A stretch of 48,676 bases of DNA from Hofstenia miamia. Its lineage: Eukaryota > Xenacoelomorpha > Acoela. Of this stretch, positions 1 through 10,959 are shown in pieces. How positions within the stretch are numbered: position 1 is the first letter of the stretch; the number at the start of each line of letters is the position of its first letter. The stretch lies in NCBI GenBank assembly GCA_004352715.1, contig SCFE01000072.1:1420874-1469549 (forward strand). Reading direction: 5' to 3'. Both the position numbers and the translations under genes were made by a program. The notes under the pieces were generated by a model. That model saw only the letters and a list, made by a program, of their open reading frames with translations. It had not been told where the DNA came from and did not search any database.

Positions 1-1773
1 ATATATATATATATTGCAGCATCAACTTAATTATTTTTAGCGCATTTGCATAATACAAGTAACATCTATAGGATGAAGCATAATTAAGAACTGTTTCAAA
101 AGTCCAACAAAAAATAATGTTAAGAAAATGCTTAAATGAATTAGCATATGAGTAATTCTAACAATCAGCTGGGAGATACTTAACCTAAGCATTGAGCATA
201 TGAATAGTAAATTTAACAATTGAAATTTGATAGAGCTTAGCTTATACAAAATATAGCTTTCACAAGCGCAGATCTTCATAGCCATTGAATAAAAGTAAAC
301 TGTATGGACAAGAGTGAATGCCATCAAAATTGATCATGGAAAACAAAGTATATATCACAAGGCTGACGCACTTGTGCTGCTTCAGATCTAACCCCAGCTC
401 TTCCTCAAAAATGAATTTAGCTTCTAATAAGGAAATCAGTAATAATTTCAGAGAATAGAGAAAAATACAACTGATTTTGACAATACCAAAAGTATTATTG
501 TGAATAAATACATAGTTTTTCCCCAATTTTTATTAAATATAAATAATAGTAAATATGCACAAACAGCAGAACTATTTTATGAATTAAAAAATTTAAATAG
601 TAAATAATTGACGTCACTATATTGTTTTTTTGTTTTTGGGAAATTACTAAAGTTTTGCAAAAAAGTTTGTGACATTGAAATGAACCAAAATGAGATAACT
701 GCAAAATGAACGAAAAGTTTAAAAAAGTCTATACTTAGGTATCCATCAGATGACTGTTGGGTAGAGAAGTTTGTTTGCATTGTCTAATAGTTGCAATATC
801 TGTGTGTCATTCCAGTTGGTTGCAGTGAGGTCTTCCTCATGAGTCAGCTGAGTGAAGGTTTTAATTTCAGTGGTAGGTAATTTCTTGTATTTGATCTACT
901 TCAGTATATTTATGTTTTTAGCCATTGCAACTGGCAGTGAAAGGTTGATAAAGTTTTTCTCCTTTGAATGCAATCATTAATGTCATTTTAGCCTCTGTTC
1001 CAGATGTATGGGCTTCAGTTTAATCAATCTTCGAATCAGGGAAAAAGAATTGAAATACTCCAGTGAGTGAATTATGGTAGTTCATGTTTCCATACAGAAA
1101 ATTGATGTTTTTTATTATCAGCTCTTCTGTCATTTTGTCTGTATTATTTACCTCAGCTCATATTATCATGACGATTTCATCTCTTTTCACAATATTGTAG
1201 TACTAATATTTTTTCTTCCAGAAGTTAATCCAAATGACCTCATCAGCTCCATATAACAAGAAAATGTTTTGCACTTTTTTGTTAGATACTTTCTCTTTGA
1301 AATCTGCTATTTGCTTATGCATAGGTTCACCTTTTTGTGGATAGTTTCAATTGGGTGTTTGCTATCAATTAAACTTCAGTTTTCCTGGTTGAAATCTTTT
1401 AGTAGTTTTCTGATGCTGTGTTGGAAGTGGCAGATGTTGATGCAGATAATGGCTGCACTTCAGAATCTTTAGATTTTATTGCAGGTGATAAATGAGAGAT
1501 TTTTGTTTCATTTGAAGATTCTGATTCTTCTAAAGATATGAGACATATGAGTGGATTCTGTTTTAGTAGAGATGTCTTTAGGATCTTGAATGCACTAATA
1601 GAAAGAAATAGAAGAGCTTCAGAAGAATAACTTTGATTGAGTCAGCAAAGCATTTGATGTAGCAGCGTTTTTTTTAGCCTCAATGAAAGCAGATGCCACA
1701 TCCAGTGTTGTAGCACCAGTGAAATACGTCATTAATTACTGCTTTGCAGAGAGAATGCAAAACCCTACCATTC

Positions 1774-1888
1774 TCAATTGTCAATTGTCAATTGTAATAA
1801 AAATAATAATAATACTTATAAAAATAATAATAATTACAATAATTATAATTATTATATTATAATAATAATAATTATAATTATTATTTTT
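1774..1888. repeat. Simple AT-rich repeat with CAATTG units
   Basis: Three overlapping TCAATTG units are followed by a run of TAA, ATT and ATA trinucleotides to about 1888. The tract is self-complementary (AATAAT against ATTATT) and could fold as a hairpin. It may be an expanded LINE tail or simple slippage; no coding sequence adjoins it clearly. Confidence 0.7.
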
Positions 1889-2584
1889 AACAGATTTCTC
1901 AGCATATATAGCAAATGTATTGGCATTACATAAACAAAAATAAAGCTATTGAAGACTAATAATTATAATAATTATAAAATTAATAAAGATTATGCTTACC
2001 AACCAGCCATGAAATTTTTGTGTATAGCAGTTTTTGCAAGATCAATGGTGGATGACTAGCAGTACTTTTGTAATACATGTTTAGAGTTATAACTGATACT
2101 AGAACAGTGAATGCCACAAAAACAATATTTAAGAGTACAAATTTCCCTAAATCATCACATTAATGAAAAATAATAATTAGAAAAAAGTGATTGCTTTTAT
2201 TAATTAGGATTAAAAGTCTTAGGCAAAATGAATACCAAAAATTGGAAAGTTGATGGAACTTGGAGGAATAGTCTCAGAGAGAACCAATAAGTTAACAATT
2301 TGTGCCAAGAGAATGGTAATGCTTAATGACACCTTCTCAACACATTCAAATGGAAGATAAAATGAAAGTGTTGAAATAACTAAAATATTTATTTTATTAA
2401 TACATTTAAATGCACTGTAAATTAAATATTAGTATTGGTAAGGATGAAAAAGTATTGTTAACTGTTTGATAGTTGGAATGATTTTTCCACAGGTAAATGA
2501 TGACAAAATGGATTTCTTAATTATCATGTAAGTAAGAAACCTGAATTGTTCAGAAAGGCCTTCAAATTGAGTGTGACATAATGC

Positions 2585-2745
2585 AAGCTTAAAGGCATTC
2601 TTGTCAGCCTCACATAAGTAAGAAAGGTGCAAATATAAAGGCACCTATTCTGACCAAGTATAGCAGTACAATAATTTACAATTATTACTTAGAAAATTAT
2701 ATTTGAAAAAAAATTTTATTATTCAGTATAACAATAAATAATATA
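2585..2745. repeat. Short dispersed repeat, copy 1
   Basis: An 18-bp word (GCATTCTTGTCAGCCTCA) and the looser sequence after it (AAAG, TG, AAATA, AAAGGCACC, TTCTGA) recur in the same order near 32755-32850. This suggests a small dispersed repeat, possibly a MITE or SINE fragment. Ends and target duplications are not visible. Confidence 0.4.
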
Positions 2746-3438
2746 GCAAAAAAGTTTAGCTGAAAGTAATTCATTGTCAATAAACTTTTTCCAGTGTCAA
2801 TTTCTTGTATGCAAATTTATCAGAGGACCAAATGAAAGTTACTAGCTAAATTCTAAATTGGCAATTGTGATGGTGACATCACCCATGATCGTGAATGCTG
2901 CAAATAATTATCAATTGTGGATTATATTTAAACTGATGAAGCATTAACAACAATATAAGGTTTTCTAATTATATTTGCCAATTAATTTATGGATTATGCA
3001 AGCTTATCTCTTTGAATATAGAATGTTAAACATGGAATTTGTTGCTATAAACAGTTATTAAATTACTATTCAGATAATTGCAATGAAAATTAAAGATGCT
3101 TGTATCATTGATTGTCAGAGAAGAAGAACAGTCTATTAAATAAACATTTAATTAATACTAGTAAATTGCAAAACAATTGTATTTAATATCATTCTAAATT
3201 CTTGTTAATTCTGACAACATAATATAATGTTTATTGGTTAACAACTACTAGTGAGGAGTTCATTGCACTGTGTACTAAACTGATCACTGCAACATCATGC
3301 TGTATTATGAACTGTGGATAATTGGTTTGTTAGCATCTGCACCATGCCAGCAAGATGCCATTTGAGTCCTGAACAGCTACAGAACCTAAATAGATTAAAA
3401 ATATTCCCTTGTATTGCTTGTTGATGTAATATAGATAT

Positions 3439-4245
3439 TGTTGCATAATCCATCAACTAAGCTGCAAAAGAAGTCAGGGAATAAAATTTAAGAAAAAGGA
3501 ATAAGATTAAAAATTTATTTAGAAATTAAGTTGATGTATTTTGAAACTAAGATTTATCAAATGTAAATGTGAAAAATTAGTGCTTGTCAATAATAGCAGG
3601 TTGACAAATTGTAGAGGGTGAAATCACTTCTCATTACTTTAAGCAAATTTTCACAGAAAATAGTTTGAAATTCAAATCAACAGGTACTAGTAAATATTTG
3701 CTATAAATCAAATCAAACCATTGTAGAAATTGTTGAAGTAAATTCTTTGGAATTGATAGTGGTTGGATTAATAAATTTCAACATTTAGCTAAACATTTTG
3801 TGTCTAGTAGTGGTCAGGATCCCATGATGGAAATGATTCTATATACTTTGCCCCTTACCATAAACCTGCACTTAATTTAAGTATATGAATATGAGTTTTT
3901 CAGATTTCCTGTATAGCTGACTACCCTTTCCTTCATGCATGTAAATCAATAACAAGTTCAATGTAAGGAAAATTTTACATTTAGGATAGGAAGCTGCTAT
4001 TTGTTTAATTAGTTTTCTATAAACCAATAGTTTTCAGTAATGGCTATTCATATATTGCATAATTAAGCAGCTAGTAACAAGCCCAGTAGCAGTACATTCA
4101 TAAACTTTACAAAACAAGTTTAAGTTGAGTTGTGTCTTGTCCTTAGTAAACATCATGCTAGGCTAAAGTTACACATAAGTCATGCAATAAGGATTAGTGC
4201 TGGCTACAGTTCAGGCCAATAACATGTCTGCCAACAACTTGGAAA
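3439..4245 (+). mobile_element. LTR of family B, + orientation, 3' truncated
   Basis: It starts TGTTGCATAATCC, close to the TGTAGCATCATCC start of other family B LTRs, and continues collinearly with the copies at 7376, 17622 and 41746 (for example the segments around 3665 AATCAACAGGTACT, 3810 GTAGTGGTCAGGATC and 4065 AGCAGCTAGTAACAAG). The 3' terminus GGTAGAGGATGCTACA seen in other copies is missing. The sequence instead passes into LINE coding sequence near 4246. No internal region follows, so it is probably a truncated solo LTR. Confidence 0.75.
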
Positions 4246-5775
4246 TTGCAAACTTCAGAGATTTCAGGTAGGCTGGCACGCTACTTAGAAAAAAACAGGT
4301 TGATACCAGAGGAACAAAAGGGATGCAGGACAAAGACAAGAGGGTGCGAAGAACAGTTGTTAATAGAACAGGCAGTGGTGTAGAAGAAGGAAGACCAACT
4401 TAGCAATGGCATTGATAGATTACAGGAAGGCATATGACTGCATATCACATAGGTGGGGATTGAAGATGGTAGAGGACAATGGAGTTTCACAGAAATGGGT
4501 TAAGTTTCTAGAGATGGAGATGGGAAAATTGGCAGACTGAGATAGATGGGCACAGGCTGAGGTTTAGGCGAGGCATATTCCAGGGAGACAGCTTAGCAAA
4601 ACTACTGTTTATAGTTAGCTTAATACCTATCACAGAAAAGTTAAAGAAGATAGGCATAGGGTATAAGCTAGAGAAGAATGGTAGACCATTGAGTCACCCA
4701 TTGCACATGGATGACCAGAAGATGTATGCTAGTTCAAGAAAAATGTTGCAGAAGCAAGTGGAGACATTGGAAAAGGCAAGCATAAATTCAGCATTGGAGT
4801 TTGAATTAGGAAAGTGTGTGGCAGGGACAATTACTAGAGGCAAGTGTGTGGATGGGGATGGTTTGAGGAGAGCAGAGGGATAAGATTGAGGAAGTCAAAG
4901 AGGGGTACAAGTCCTTAGGAGTAATAGAGAAGGACAGAACAGATCATGAGGAAATGAAGAGGAAGCTAATAAGAGAATACAAGAGGAGAGTAAGGAAGGT
5001 TCTACAGAAGTCAGCATTGAATGGGTAGAATAGTATAAAAGCAATTAATACATGGGCAATACCAATGTTGAGATATCTGGCAGGAATAGTTAGATGGAAC
5101 AAGAATAAACTTAGGGAACTTGACAGGGATGGCATTCAACTTTAATGGAGATGTTGATAGGTTGTACATGGCAAGGCATAAAGGAGGAAAAGGACTGCTA
5201 AGTGTGGAGGACACTGTAGAAGCAGAAGCATTAGAGCTAAAGGAATATGTAGAAGCACAACCTATAGGGTCCCCACTGGAGGTCACAAAGGAGTTAAGGA
5301 AGACAAGAACTAAGAGTGAAAGAAAGAGAGCATACCAGAGTTGGATGGAATTATAGAGACAAATAAGGTATAGGCAGAATACTGGAGGATAACACAAAAG
5401 AATGCAACAAGTGGTTGAGGAAGCTAGGACTGAAAAGAGAAACAGAAGCACTGATAATGGTAGAAGAGGAGAAATAAGTGATAAGTGTAAATTACATAAG
5501 AAATAATGTGAGACAGTAGATCATCTGATAGCAGGATGTGAGAATTTGGTGCAGAATGAGTATAAGTTCATGCATGACAAGGTGGGACAAATGGTACTTT
5601 GTAGCTTGAGCAGGCAGCATGGGTTAGAACTAGAAGACATGTGGTATGAGCACAGACCACTTCACATCATAGAAAAGGAGAATGTTAAGATACTGTGGGA
5701 CTTCAACATACAGACAAGCAAGATAATAGAAGCACAGATACCAGGCTTAGTAACAGAGCTTCTATTAGCATGACT
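4246..5775 (+). pseudogene. Decayed R2-superfamily LINE: reverse transcriptase and REL-endonuclease region
   Basis: Read across three frames, this gives an ordered reverse transcriptase. It has the entry motif RLIPEEQKGC (near 4300), an IDYRKAYD motif (near 4415), the catalytic MDD in PLHMDDQKMYA (near 4700), then INTWAIPMLRYLAGI (near 5045) and DVDRLYMARHKGG (near 5150). A C-terminal block, VDHLIAGC, WYEHRPL and KILWDFNIQTSKIIEA (5515-5740), corresponds to the zinc-knuckle and restriction-enzyme-like endonuclease region of R2/R4/HERO/NeSL-type LINEs, which are common in cnidarians. This coding order and these motifs are established for that superfamily; exact clade is inference. Stops and frameshifts make it non-functional. 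Similarity ends near 5770, just after the IEA motif, where minus-strand gypsy DNA begins. The N-terminal half is absent. Confidence 0.85.
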
Positions 5776-6365
5776 GGCCATTTCTCTGATGTCTTTTTCT
5801 GTAGTTTCATTGTTTTCCATATATTTATAATCTGTTTCAGATGCTCCTGTTTTACATTTTATGGAGTGTGCTTGATTTTTCAATTCTTTCCTCATCCATT
5901 GTAAATTCAATCATTTTCATTTGTTTATATAGATCAATCTACCATGATCCTATGTACTTGCGCCCAATAGTCTATCTGCAAATAAAGTCTGATTAATTCT
6001 TGATTGTTGTGTCAGTGGGTTAGGAAATCTGGAACTTTGTCAATTATCATTCTTGCTATTATTATCATCTGTATCTTTTGTACTATCACCATATGTAACA
6101 TTTGTCTATCTTTTTTTCTAAGTTTCTGGTAACTTCTTTCTTTACATTGAATTGATGTATGGATTGAGAACTTCTCCTCAGTCTTCTTTGTATGTTCAAT
6201 GTTGTGAGTTCCTCTGTCTTTGATTCCTTCACACTCTCTTCCTCAATGGTTGGTGCATCATTTTCTTCTAGTTTCCTAAAATCAGTTAGTAAATTTAAAT
6301 CACATATTTCAGGGTCATATATATTTTTATCTCCTGCTGCCCTTTTAGGCAACACTCTTCTCTCT
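5776..6365 (-). pseudogene. ORF3 N-terminal remnant of element C
   Basis: The frame 6355-6086 opens LPKRAAGDKNIYDPEICDLN and matches the junction motif just after integrase in copies 1 and 2 (LPQRRARTTHVYDPSIWDLN at about 11970 and 20770) and in element D (about 44300). The rest is acidic and charged, with no recognisable domain. Below 6086 a weak continuation rich in Lys and Glu runs to about 5780 with several stops. Only the beginning of ORF3 survives; the central and C-terminal blocks seen in D, E and copy 2 are missing. No catalytic motif can be named. Confidence 0.65.
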
Positions 6366-7206
6366 ACAGTTTCATTTCCAATATTGCCTTCACATTCTTC
6401 ATCAAAATTTTCCTATGGTAGGATATCTAAATAATACATTTCATACACTATTTCATTATTATTAGTATGTGTTAGTTTGAACTTGGCATATTCATCCAAT
6501 TTTGCCTTTTGATGTCTGCTGTCACTCTTTTTAAATTTTGAAAATGCAATAACCTGCCATTGTCAAACATATATCCACTTTTTAGTAGAGTTTGTGTTTT
6601 TCAAACCTGGTCTAAAACAGTTTATTTTAAAAGAGTAAATGCATATACCTTATCACCTATTTTGTGTATGTGTCCATATATTTTCCTCTTATATGGAGCT
6701 GTTGTCTCACCAATGACTTTTTTATATGTGACACATTAATTTATGTATTCCATTTATTTGAGATTTGAGTTGTTTCACATACTTGTTATCTATCTTGTTG
6801 CTATAATTAAAGTACTGCATTGATAATGGCTTTGCAGCTTCTTTTCCAAACATCACTTTAAATGGCATCATTCCTGTTGTTGAGTACACCAAAGTGTTAT
6901 AAAAATCCTCACCATTTCTATCACTTCTCTCCCTTTGCATCCTCCTATTCTTGTAGTTGCCACTCTCATCAGTTTTATCAGCATCTGGTTTAAAATTTCT
7001 ACCACTCTGTTAGCATGTGTGTGGTAAACTGATGTTTGTTCACTGATGATTTCCAATAGTTTTAACATTTCCTGAAAGAGTCCACTCTCAAATTGTGGTC
7101 CATTGTCTGTTAATATTGTTTCCATCAGTACAAATTTTAGGATCCTTTTTTTCATTACTATATCTGCTGTCATTTCAGCTGTTGTGCTTTTCATCAATAT
7201 CAGCAA
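6366..7206 (-). pseudogene. Integrase core and C-terminal domain of element C
   Basis: The DDE integrase core reads METILTDNGPQFESGLFQ near 7130-7070, carrying the second catalytic Asp (TDNGPQFES). It continues to ANRVVEILNQMLIKLMR (7010-6960), where the third catalytic Glu lies in VVE. A frameshift moves to NTLVYSTTGMMPFKVMFGKE (6900-6840), the usual block after the core. The first catalytic Asp and the HHCC zinc finger are missing, apparently deleted. Between 6720 and 6366 a degraded C-terminal domain links to ORF3. The copy is inactive. Confidence 0.85.
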
Positions 7207-7239
7207 ATGTTGATATCCTAGTATTCAGGTAATGATGTC

Positions 7240-7371
7240 TAAAAGTCTGGGTTGTTGTGCAGACTCCCTTTCCAGTGTTTGATTTTTAATGTGTATTCAT
7301 TTCAGTATTTGATCCACCTTGAAACTATGCCTGATTTGTCTCCTGAAAAATTCTTTAACTATGCCAGTCCA
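7240..7371 (-). pseudogene. RNase H, C-terminal half of element C
   Basis: Minus reading gives SGLA-stop-LKNFSGDKSGIVSRWIKY, matching ALAWLKKFSGDKSNIVAHWI of copy 1. The Trp codon has become TAG. It joins exactly to the N-terminal half at 7879 when the solo LTR and one CTAT copy are removed, which restores the TDNSG motif. The segment then runs directly toward integrase. Confidence 0.8.
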
Positions 7372-7375
7372 CTAT

Positions 7376-7874
7376 TATAGCATCATCCAATACAGATTAA
7401 GCTTCTAATGAAAGATAGTCAGTGAAGAGGAACTAAGATTGAATTTAAATGTGAATAAAAATATATCATAAAAATTAGTTTTGTATTATGCAAACAAGAA
7501 CTATCAATGAAAATAATTATAATTGGTATCTGCTGATTCTACTAATTTGGTGAAACAAAGGGGTGAATTCCCTTCCATTATTTTTTTGCCATCTTGGCAG
7601 AAGAACTTTTGAAATTTGAAATCAACAGGTGGTTGTTACTTAATGTGGAGTTCAGCTTCAGGTGGATGCCCAACCACTAACAACTGGCAAAGATGATGCA
7701 AGGCTCATTCATCTAAATAGTGTTCATTATGTCCACTAATTATAGTTAATTGAGTTTAATAGAATGGAAGATAGGCAGTCTAAATTTAGTATATCCTTAC
7801 CCACTAGTATGCCACACTGATTCTAGTCATATAATAGAGATATTGGATGTCAAAGCCTGGTAGAGGATGCTACA
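7376..7874 (+). mobile_element. Solo LTR of family B with 4-bp target duplication
   Basis: This 499-bp insertion begins TATAGCATCATCCAA and ends GGTAGAGGATGCTACA, so its termini are inverted repeats (TGTAGC consensus, GCTACA). CTAT flanks it on both sides (7372-7375 and 7875-7878). It interrupts the RNase H coding sequence of element C, and excising it with one CTAT restores the codons for Thr-Asp-Asn-Ser-Gly. Its start aligns with the LTR start of element D (minus strand from 40545), which fixes the + orientation. It is shorter than the ~1,050-bp family B copy at 39302, so it probably has internal deletions. Confidence 0.9.
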
Positions 7875-7878
7875 CTAT

Positions 7879-8127
7879 TATCAGTACAAACTTTGAATTC
7901 TCACATGATTAAGAAGTGTTTGAACTATTTAATACTTTTGATGAGCATGAGCATTTCCAATTTTGTTGATCAGTAGTTCTCCTTGCTTGCCTTCAATTTT
8001 CAAGTGAAAATTGTATGGCATTTCTTTTCCATTCTTTATTTGGACTAGAGTGGCACCTATCATGAATTTACTTGCATGACAGTCTAAAATAAATTGCTCA
8101 GTATAGTCTGGCATATTGAATGATGGT
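7879..8127 (-). pseudogene. RNase H, N-terminal half of element C
   Basis: The minus frame reads MPDYTEQFILDCHASKFMIGATLVQ followed by a basic stretch. FILDCHAS corresponds to the first catalytic Asp of gypsy RNase H (FILDCDAS), with the normally following Asp changed to His. Its upstream part is repeated after the gap at 8149-8367. Continuation to FKHFLIM and the TDN motif (near 7890) shows it was contiguous with the half at 7240-7371 before the LTR insertion. Confidence 0.8.
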
Positions 8128-8148
8128 NNNNNNNNNNNNNNNNNNNNN
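8128..8148. other. 21-N assembly gap bounded by an exact duplicate
   Basis: The 211 bases before the gap (7917-8127) are identical to the 211 bases after it (8149-8359). This is the signature of two overlapping contigs placed side by side without merging, not of a biological tandem repeat. Confidence 0.9.
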
Positions 8149-8359
8149 TGTTTGAACTATTTAATACTTTTGATGAGCATGAGCATTTCCAATTTTGTTG
8201 ATCAGTAGTTCTCCTTGCTTGCCTTCAATTTTCAAGTGAAAATTGTATGGCATTTCTTTTCCATTCTTTATTTGGACTAGAGTGGCACCTATCATGAATT
8301 TACTTGCATGACAGTCTAAAATAAATTGCTCAGTATAGTCTGGCATATTGAATGATGGT

Positions 8360-9233
8360 AGATTCACTAATTGTTCTTTTTTGTTATCCAGCTCTTCCAG
8401 GTCCAGACCAATGGCAGCAAATTCCTCATGAGCTTGGTCATTTTTTCTGTTTTGCCCACTATGTTTGTGATGAAAGTTCAGTAATATTTAAAAAATCTCA
8501 TTATCTTCTGTATTTCTTTCTTACTGTTGGGCTTCTCTATTTTACAGATAATTTCTCTTGTGTTATCTTTCATGCATATTCTAACTTTCTTGATCACTCT
8601 TCCCAAGAATGCTATTTTCTCTTTTAGTATGTTGCATTTGTTTCCATTAATTTTAAAACCTGCTTTCTCAAGTATCCTTAGTGTTCTTTCTAATTTTAGT
8701 AAATGTCCTTTCACCTTATCACTTGTCATGATAACATCATCTATATATGCATTGACTCCCTCCTCAATTTTGTGTGTTTTTTTCTTCAAGACCTTGGTTA
8801 TGTATTGTTGAAATTTTGCAAGGGCATTTCACAATCCAAATGCCATGTATATCCACTTGTACAAACCCTATGGCATTCTTACCTGGCAGTATGCTTTACA
8901 CAAGTATATCAATAACTTCTATTCTAAGGAAAGGGTATGAATCTTTCTTCATTACTTCATTTAATTTTCAGAAGTCTATGCACAATCAATATTTGTTACT
9001 CTTTGTTTTACAAACACTGTTGTTGCTGTTTATGGACTTTCAATTTGTCAGATGATTTTATTGTCAATTAGTTCATTTAATATCTGATTGTATTTCTCTT
9101 TCATTTGCTCTGGCACTCTCCTTGCTGACAGCTTTATTGTTTTGTATGCTGATGTTACTATTTTGTGCATTTCATCAATTGCTTGCCCTATGCTGATTTC
9201 TCTGTAGGTTAATATCCTCTCATGATTCTCCAA
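8360..9233 (-). pseudogene. Reverse transcriptase of element C
   Basis: The N-terminal part is at 9233-9048 (RRVPEQMKEKYNQILNELID). The palm follows with frameshifts: LYKWIYMAFGL near 8860, then NAYIDDVIMTS near 8740, in which the YIDD box has both catalytic Asp residues. ILEKAGFKINGNKCNILKE and FLGRVI lie near 8650-8590, the usual order after YxDD in Ty3/gypsy RT. The thumb runs to about 8478, then weakly toward RNase H. At least two frameshifts and stops break it. Element D has the same protein at 46027-47074. Confidence 0.85.
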
Positions 9234-9500
9234 AGGTTTTTCAATTGCTTTATCTTGCCCTTATCTAGGTGTTGGAAATCTTTGTTGTTTATTTCCAGTG
9301 TTCTGTAGTTGTCTTCCTCTTCTGCTTTCATCCCTATGCCCTTGAAGGAATACTCATCACCTTGATTGTGTTCATGCACTTTCCCTTGAATTGACCACGC
9401 AAATTACTCTCCCAATCATTATCTTTGATCACTTTCCAGATTAGTCTAATGTTAGATTTATTGAATTTTCCATATATTTTCATGTTTGATTACTTCATGT
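9234..9500 (-). pseudogene. Pre-RT segment of element C pol
   Basis: Minus reading gives SNMKIYGKFNKSNIRLIWKV near 9470 and a later GIGMK motif followed by acidic residues. These match SNSKIYGKYIKSKIRLIWRV and AIGMKANEEDKYR in element D (47455-47177). The segment sits between protease and RT in the gypsy order. Function as a linker is inference. It ends close to the (AAT)n start of the next LINE fragment. Confidence 0.65.
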
Positions 9501-9527
9501 TGATGTTCCTGTTTGTCACATTCAGAA

Positions 9528-9950
9528 TAATAATAATAATAATAGAATCATGGAGGCAAGACATAGTAGTGTTAGAAAAGAGAAAAGATTGGGAACAGTG
9601 ATAGACATAGCAGTACCAAAGGACAGAAGTGTAAAAAGCAAGGAGAAACAGAAGAGTGACAAGTACAGGGAGTTGGCAGAGGGAATAGAAAGGCTGTGAA
9701 AGTTAAAGAAAGTTAAGTTGTCCTGGTAGTAGTAAGAGCACTAGGAGCATTGAGTAAGAAGCATAAGAGATACTTGGTAGTGTTGGGAGTACAAAGTTGG
9801 GAGGAGCAGTAGCATAAAGGGCAGTATTGTTAGGAACACATAGAGTCCTAAGGAAAGCTCTCAGATTCCCTGGGAACTGATGAGTTTCCTTAGCTTAGAG
9901 GGATACCAGCATAAAGCTGTGAGAAGTGATGAAACAATAATAATAATGAA
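9528..9950 (+). pseudogene. 3' end of an R2-superfamily LINE (REL-endonuclease tail)
   Basis: After an (AAT)n run at 9528-9545 the + strand reads IMEARHSSVRKEKRLGTVID and then IAVPKDRSVKSKEKQKSDKY and RELAEGIERL. This is the end of the restriction-enzyme-like endonuclease and the C-terminal tail of the LINE class seen at 4246-5775. It overlaps that copy by several residues around the IEA motif, so it is probably a second insertion rather than the missing end of the first. The fragment ends in AATAATAATAATG near 9930-9945, consistent with a microsatellite-like LINE tail. Confidence 0.75.
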
Positions 9951-10184
9951 AAAATAATACTAAATCTTCAATACCTTTATTGTTTGTAATTGTACAGTTT
10001 CATTTACTTTACAATTTGAAATGTATTTATTACAAACTTCATTTTGTAAATATGAACATACAATTTACAATATATTAATGTACAAAATTTTACAAACAAG
10101 CTAAAATTTAACAAATAAACTAAAAATTTGCAAATTATATAATTAATAAATATACAGGTTCAAAGGTTTGCCAGGCATTTCATT
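9951..10184. other. AT-rich spacer
   Basis: This stretch is rich in TTTACAA and TTGTAAAT words with no coding potential. It separates the LINE tail from the truncated 5' end of gypsy copy 1. I see no LTR start in it. Confidence 0.5.
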
Positions 10185-10189
10185 TTTTA

Positions 10190-10930
10190 GTGTATCCTAA
10201 GTGCGAAATGCTTGCTTTAGTTGAATCCCTGAAAAAATTTCAATACTTCATACTAGGACACAAATTCATCATGAGGACAGACAATAGCGCTCTTGCTTGG
10301 CTGAAAAAATTTAGTGGCGACAAATCAAACATAGTCGCTCATTGGATTGAATACTTAAACAACTTCTCCTTCACAATCAGACACCACCCTGGCAGGCTCC
10401 ATCTGAACTCTGACTATTGGACTGTGTTAACAAGTTATGAACAATACCTCAAGAAACCAAATGGAGAAAAGGTTCCTTTCTCCTTTATCCCTCATACTGA
10501 GTATCAATTGATACCCGAAATTAATGCTGATCAAAATGGAAAACCCATCCTTACCATACTTGTGAGAGAGGAGATCTCAGAGGAAGAGATAATTTGCAAT
10601 CAACATCGTGACTGGATTTTGGACCAGATTATGAAGAGGATGAAGGATCCTTACTTCCCCACATCTCTGAAAGTAAATTGGTATTTCAACCATTATAATT
10701 GGCATACCAATGAAAATGGTTTATTGTATGCTAAAAGCAAGCACAACAACCGACTTGCTATTCCCAAGTACTTTAAGAGGGACCTAGTACGCAGAGTCCA
10801 CGAAAAGGGACACTTGGGTATCCTCCAAACTGAGAAAACCTTCAACTCCCAGTATGTCACAACTGGAATAAGAGCTACAGTTACAGATGTAATTGACAAA
10901 TGTGAGNGAGGTTTTTACTTAACAATATAA
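10190..10930 (+). pseudogene. RNase H C-terminus and integrase zinc domain, copy 1
   Basis: The frame starts YPKCEMLALVESLKKFQYF (RNase H, with Glu in CEM) and continues to RTDNSALAWLKKFSGDK, which holds the RNase H TDN Asp. After a linker (residues ~90-190) comes the integrase N-terminal zinc domain, VRRVHEKGHLGILQTEK, giving the His pair. The Cys pair falls at the ambiguous base at 10907, where the frame breaks. Element D has the same organisation at 45300-46057. The initiating Met is arbitrary because the protein continued upstream. Confidence 0.85.
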
Positions 10931-10959
10931 ATCACTTTCCTCAACAGAGAGCTAAACTG

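Larger units (their letters stand above)
1..3438. other. AT-rich tract without a recognised gene
   Basis: The first 3.4 kb is AT-rich with short random reading frames and opens in an (AT)n run at positions 1-14. Minus-strand reading of about 780-1660 gives several 20-50 residue stretches of protein-like composition broken by stops and frame changes, which may be an old degraded coding sequence, but I recognise no family. No splice-supported exon, tRNA or LTR end was found here. Confidence 0.5.
5776..9500 (-). mobile_element. Gypsy-type LTR retrotransposon C, internal region only, decayed
   Basis: Minus-strand order from high to low coordinates is pre-RT segment, reverse transcriptase, RNase H, integrase, then the start of ORF3. 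This is the Ty3/gypsy pol order. Neither LTR is present. The stretch between RNase H (ends near 7240) and the integrase core (starts near 7206) lacks the usual linker and HHCC zinc domain, so there is an internal deletion. RNase H is split by a solo LTR at 7376-7874, and a 21-N gap at 8128 follows an exact duplicate. Frames are broken throughout. It is related to element D (40546-47916) in every segment. Confidence 0.85.

Noticed and set aside
7376-7874. MITE or other DNA transposon, because of inverted terminal repeats and a short target duplication
   Set aside because: The same sequence flanks gypsy internal regions next to a polypurine tract (40545) and a primer-binding site (18395), so it is an LTR.
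7917-8359. Biological tandem duplication in RNase H
   Set aside because: The two copies are identical and separated by a 21-N gap, which fits unmerged contig ends better.
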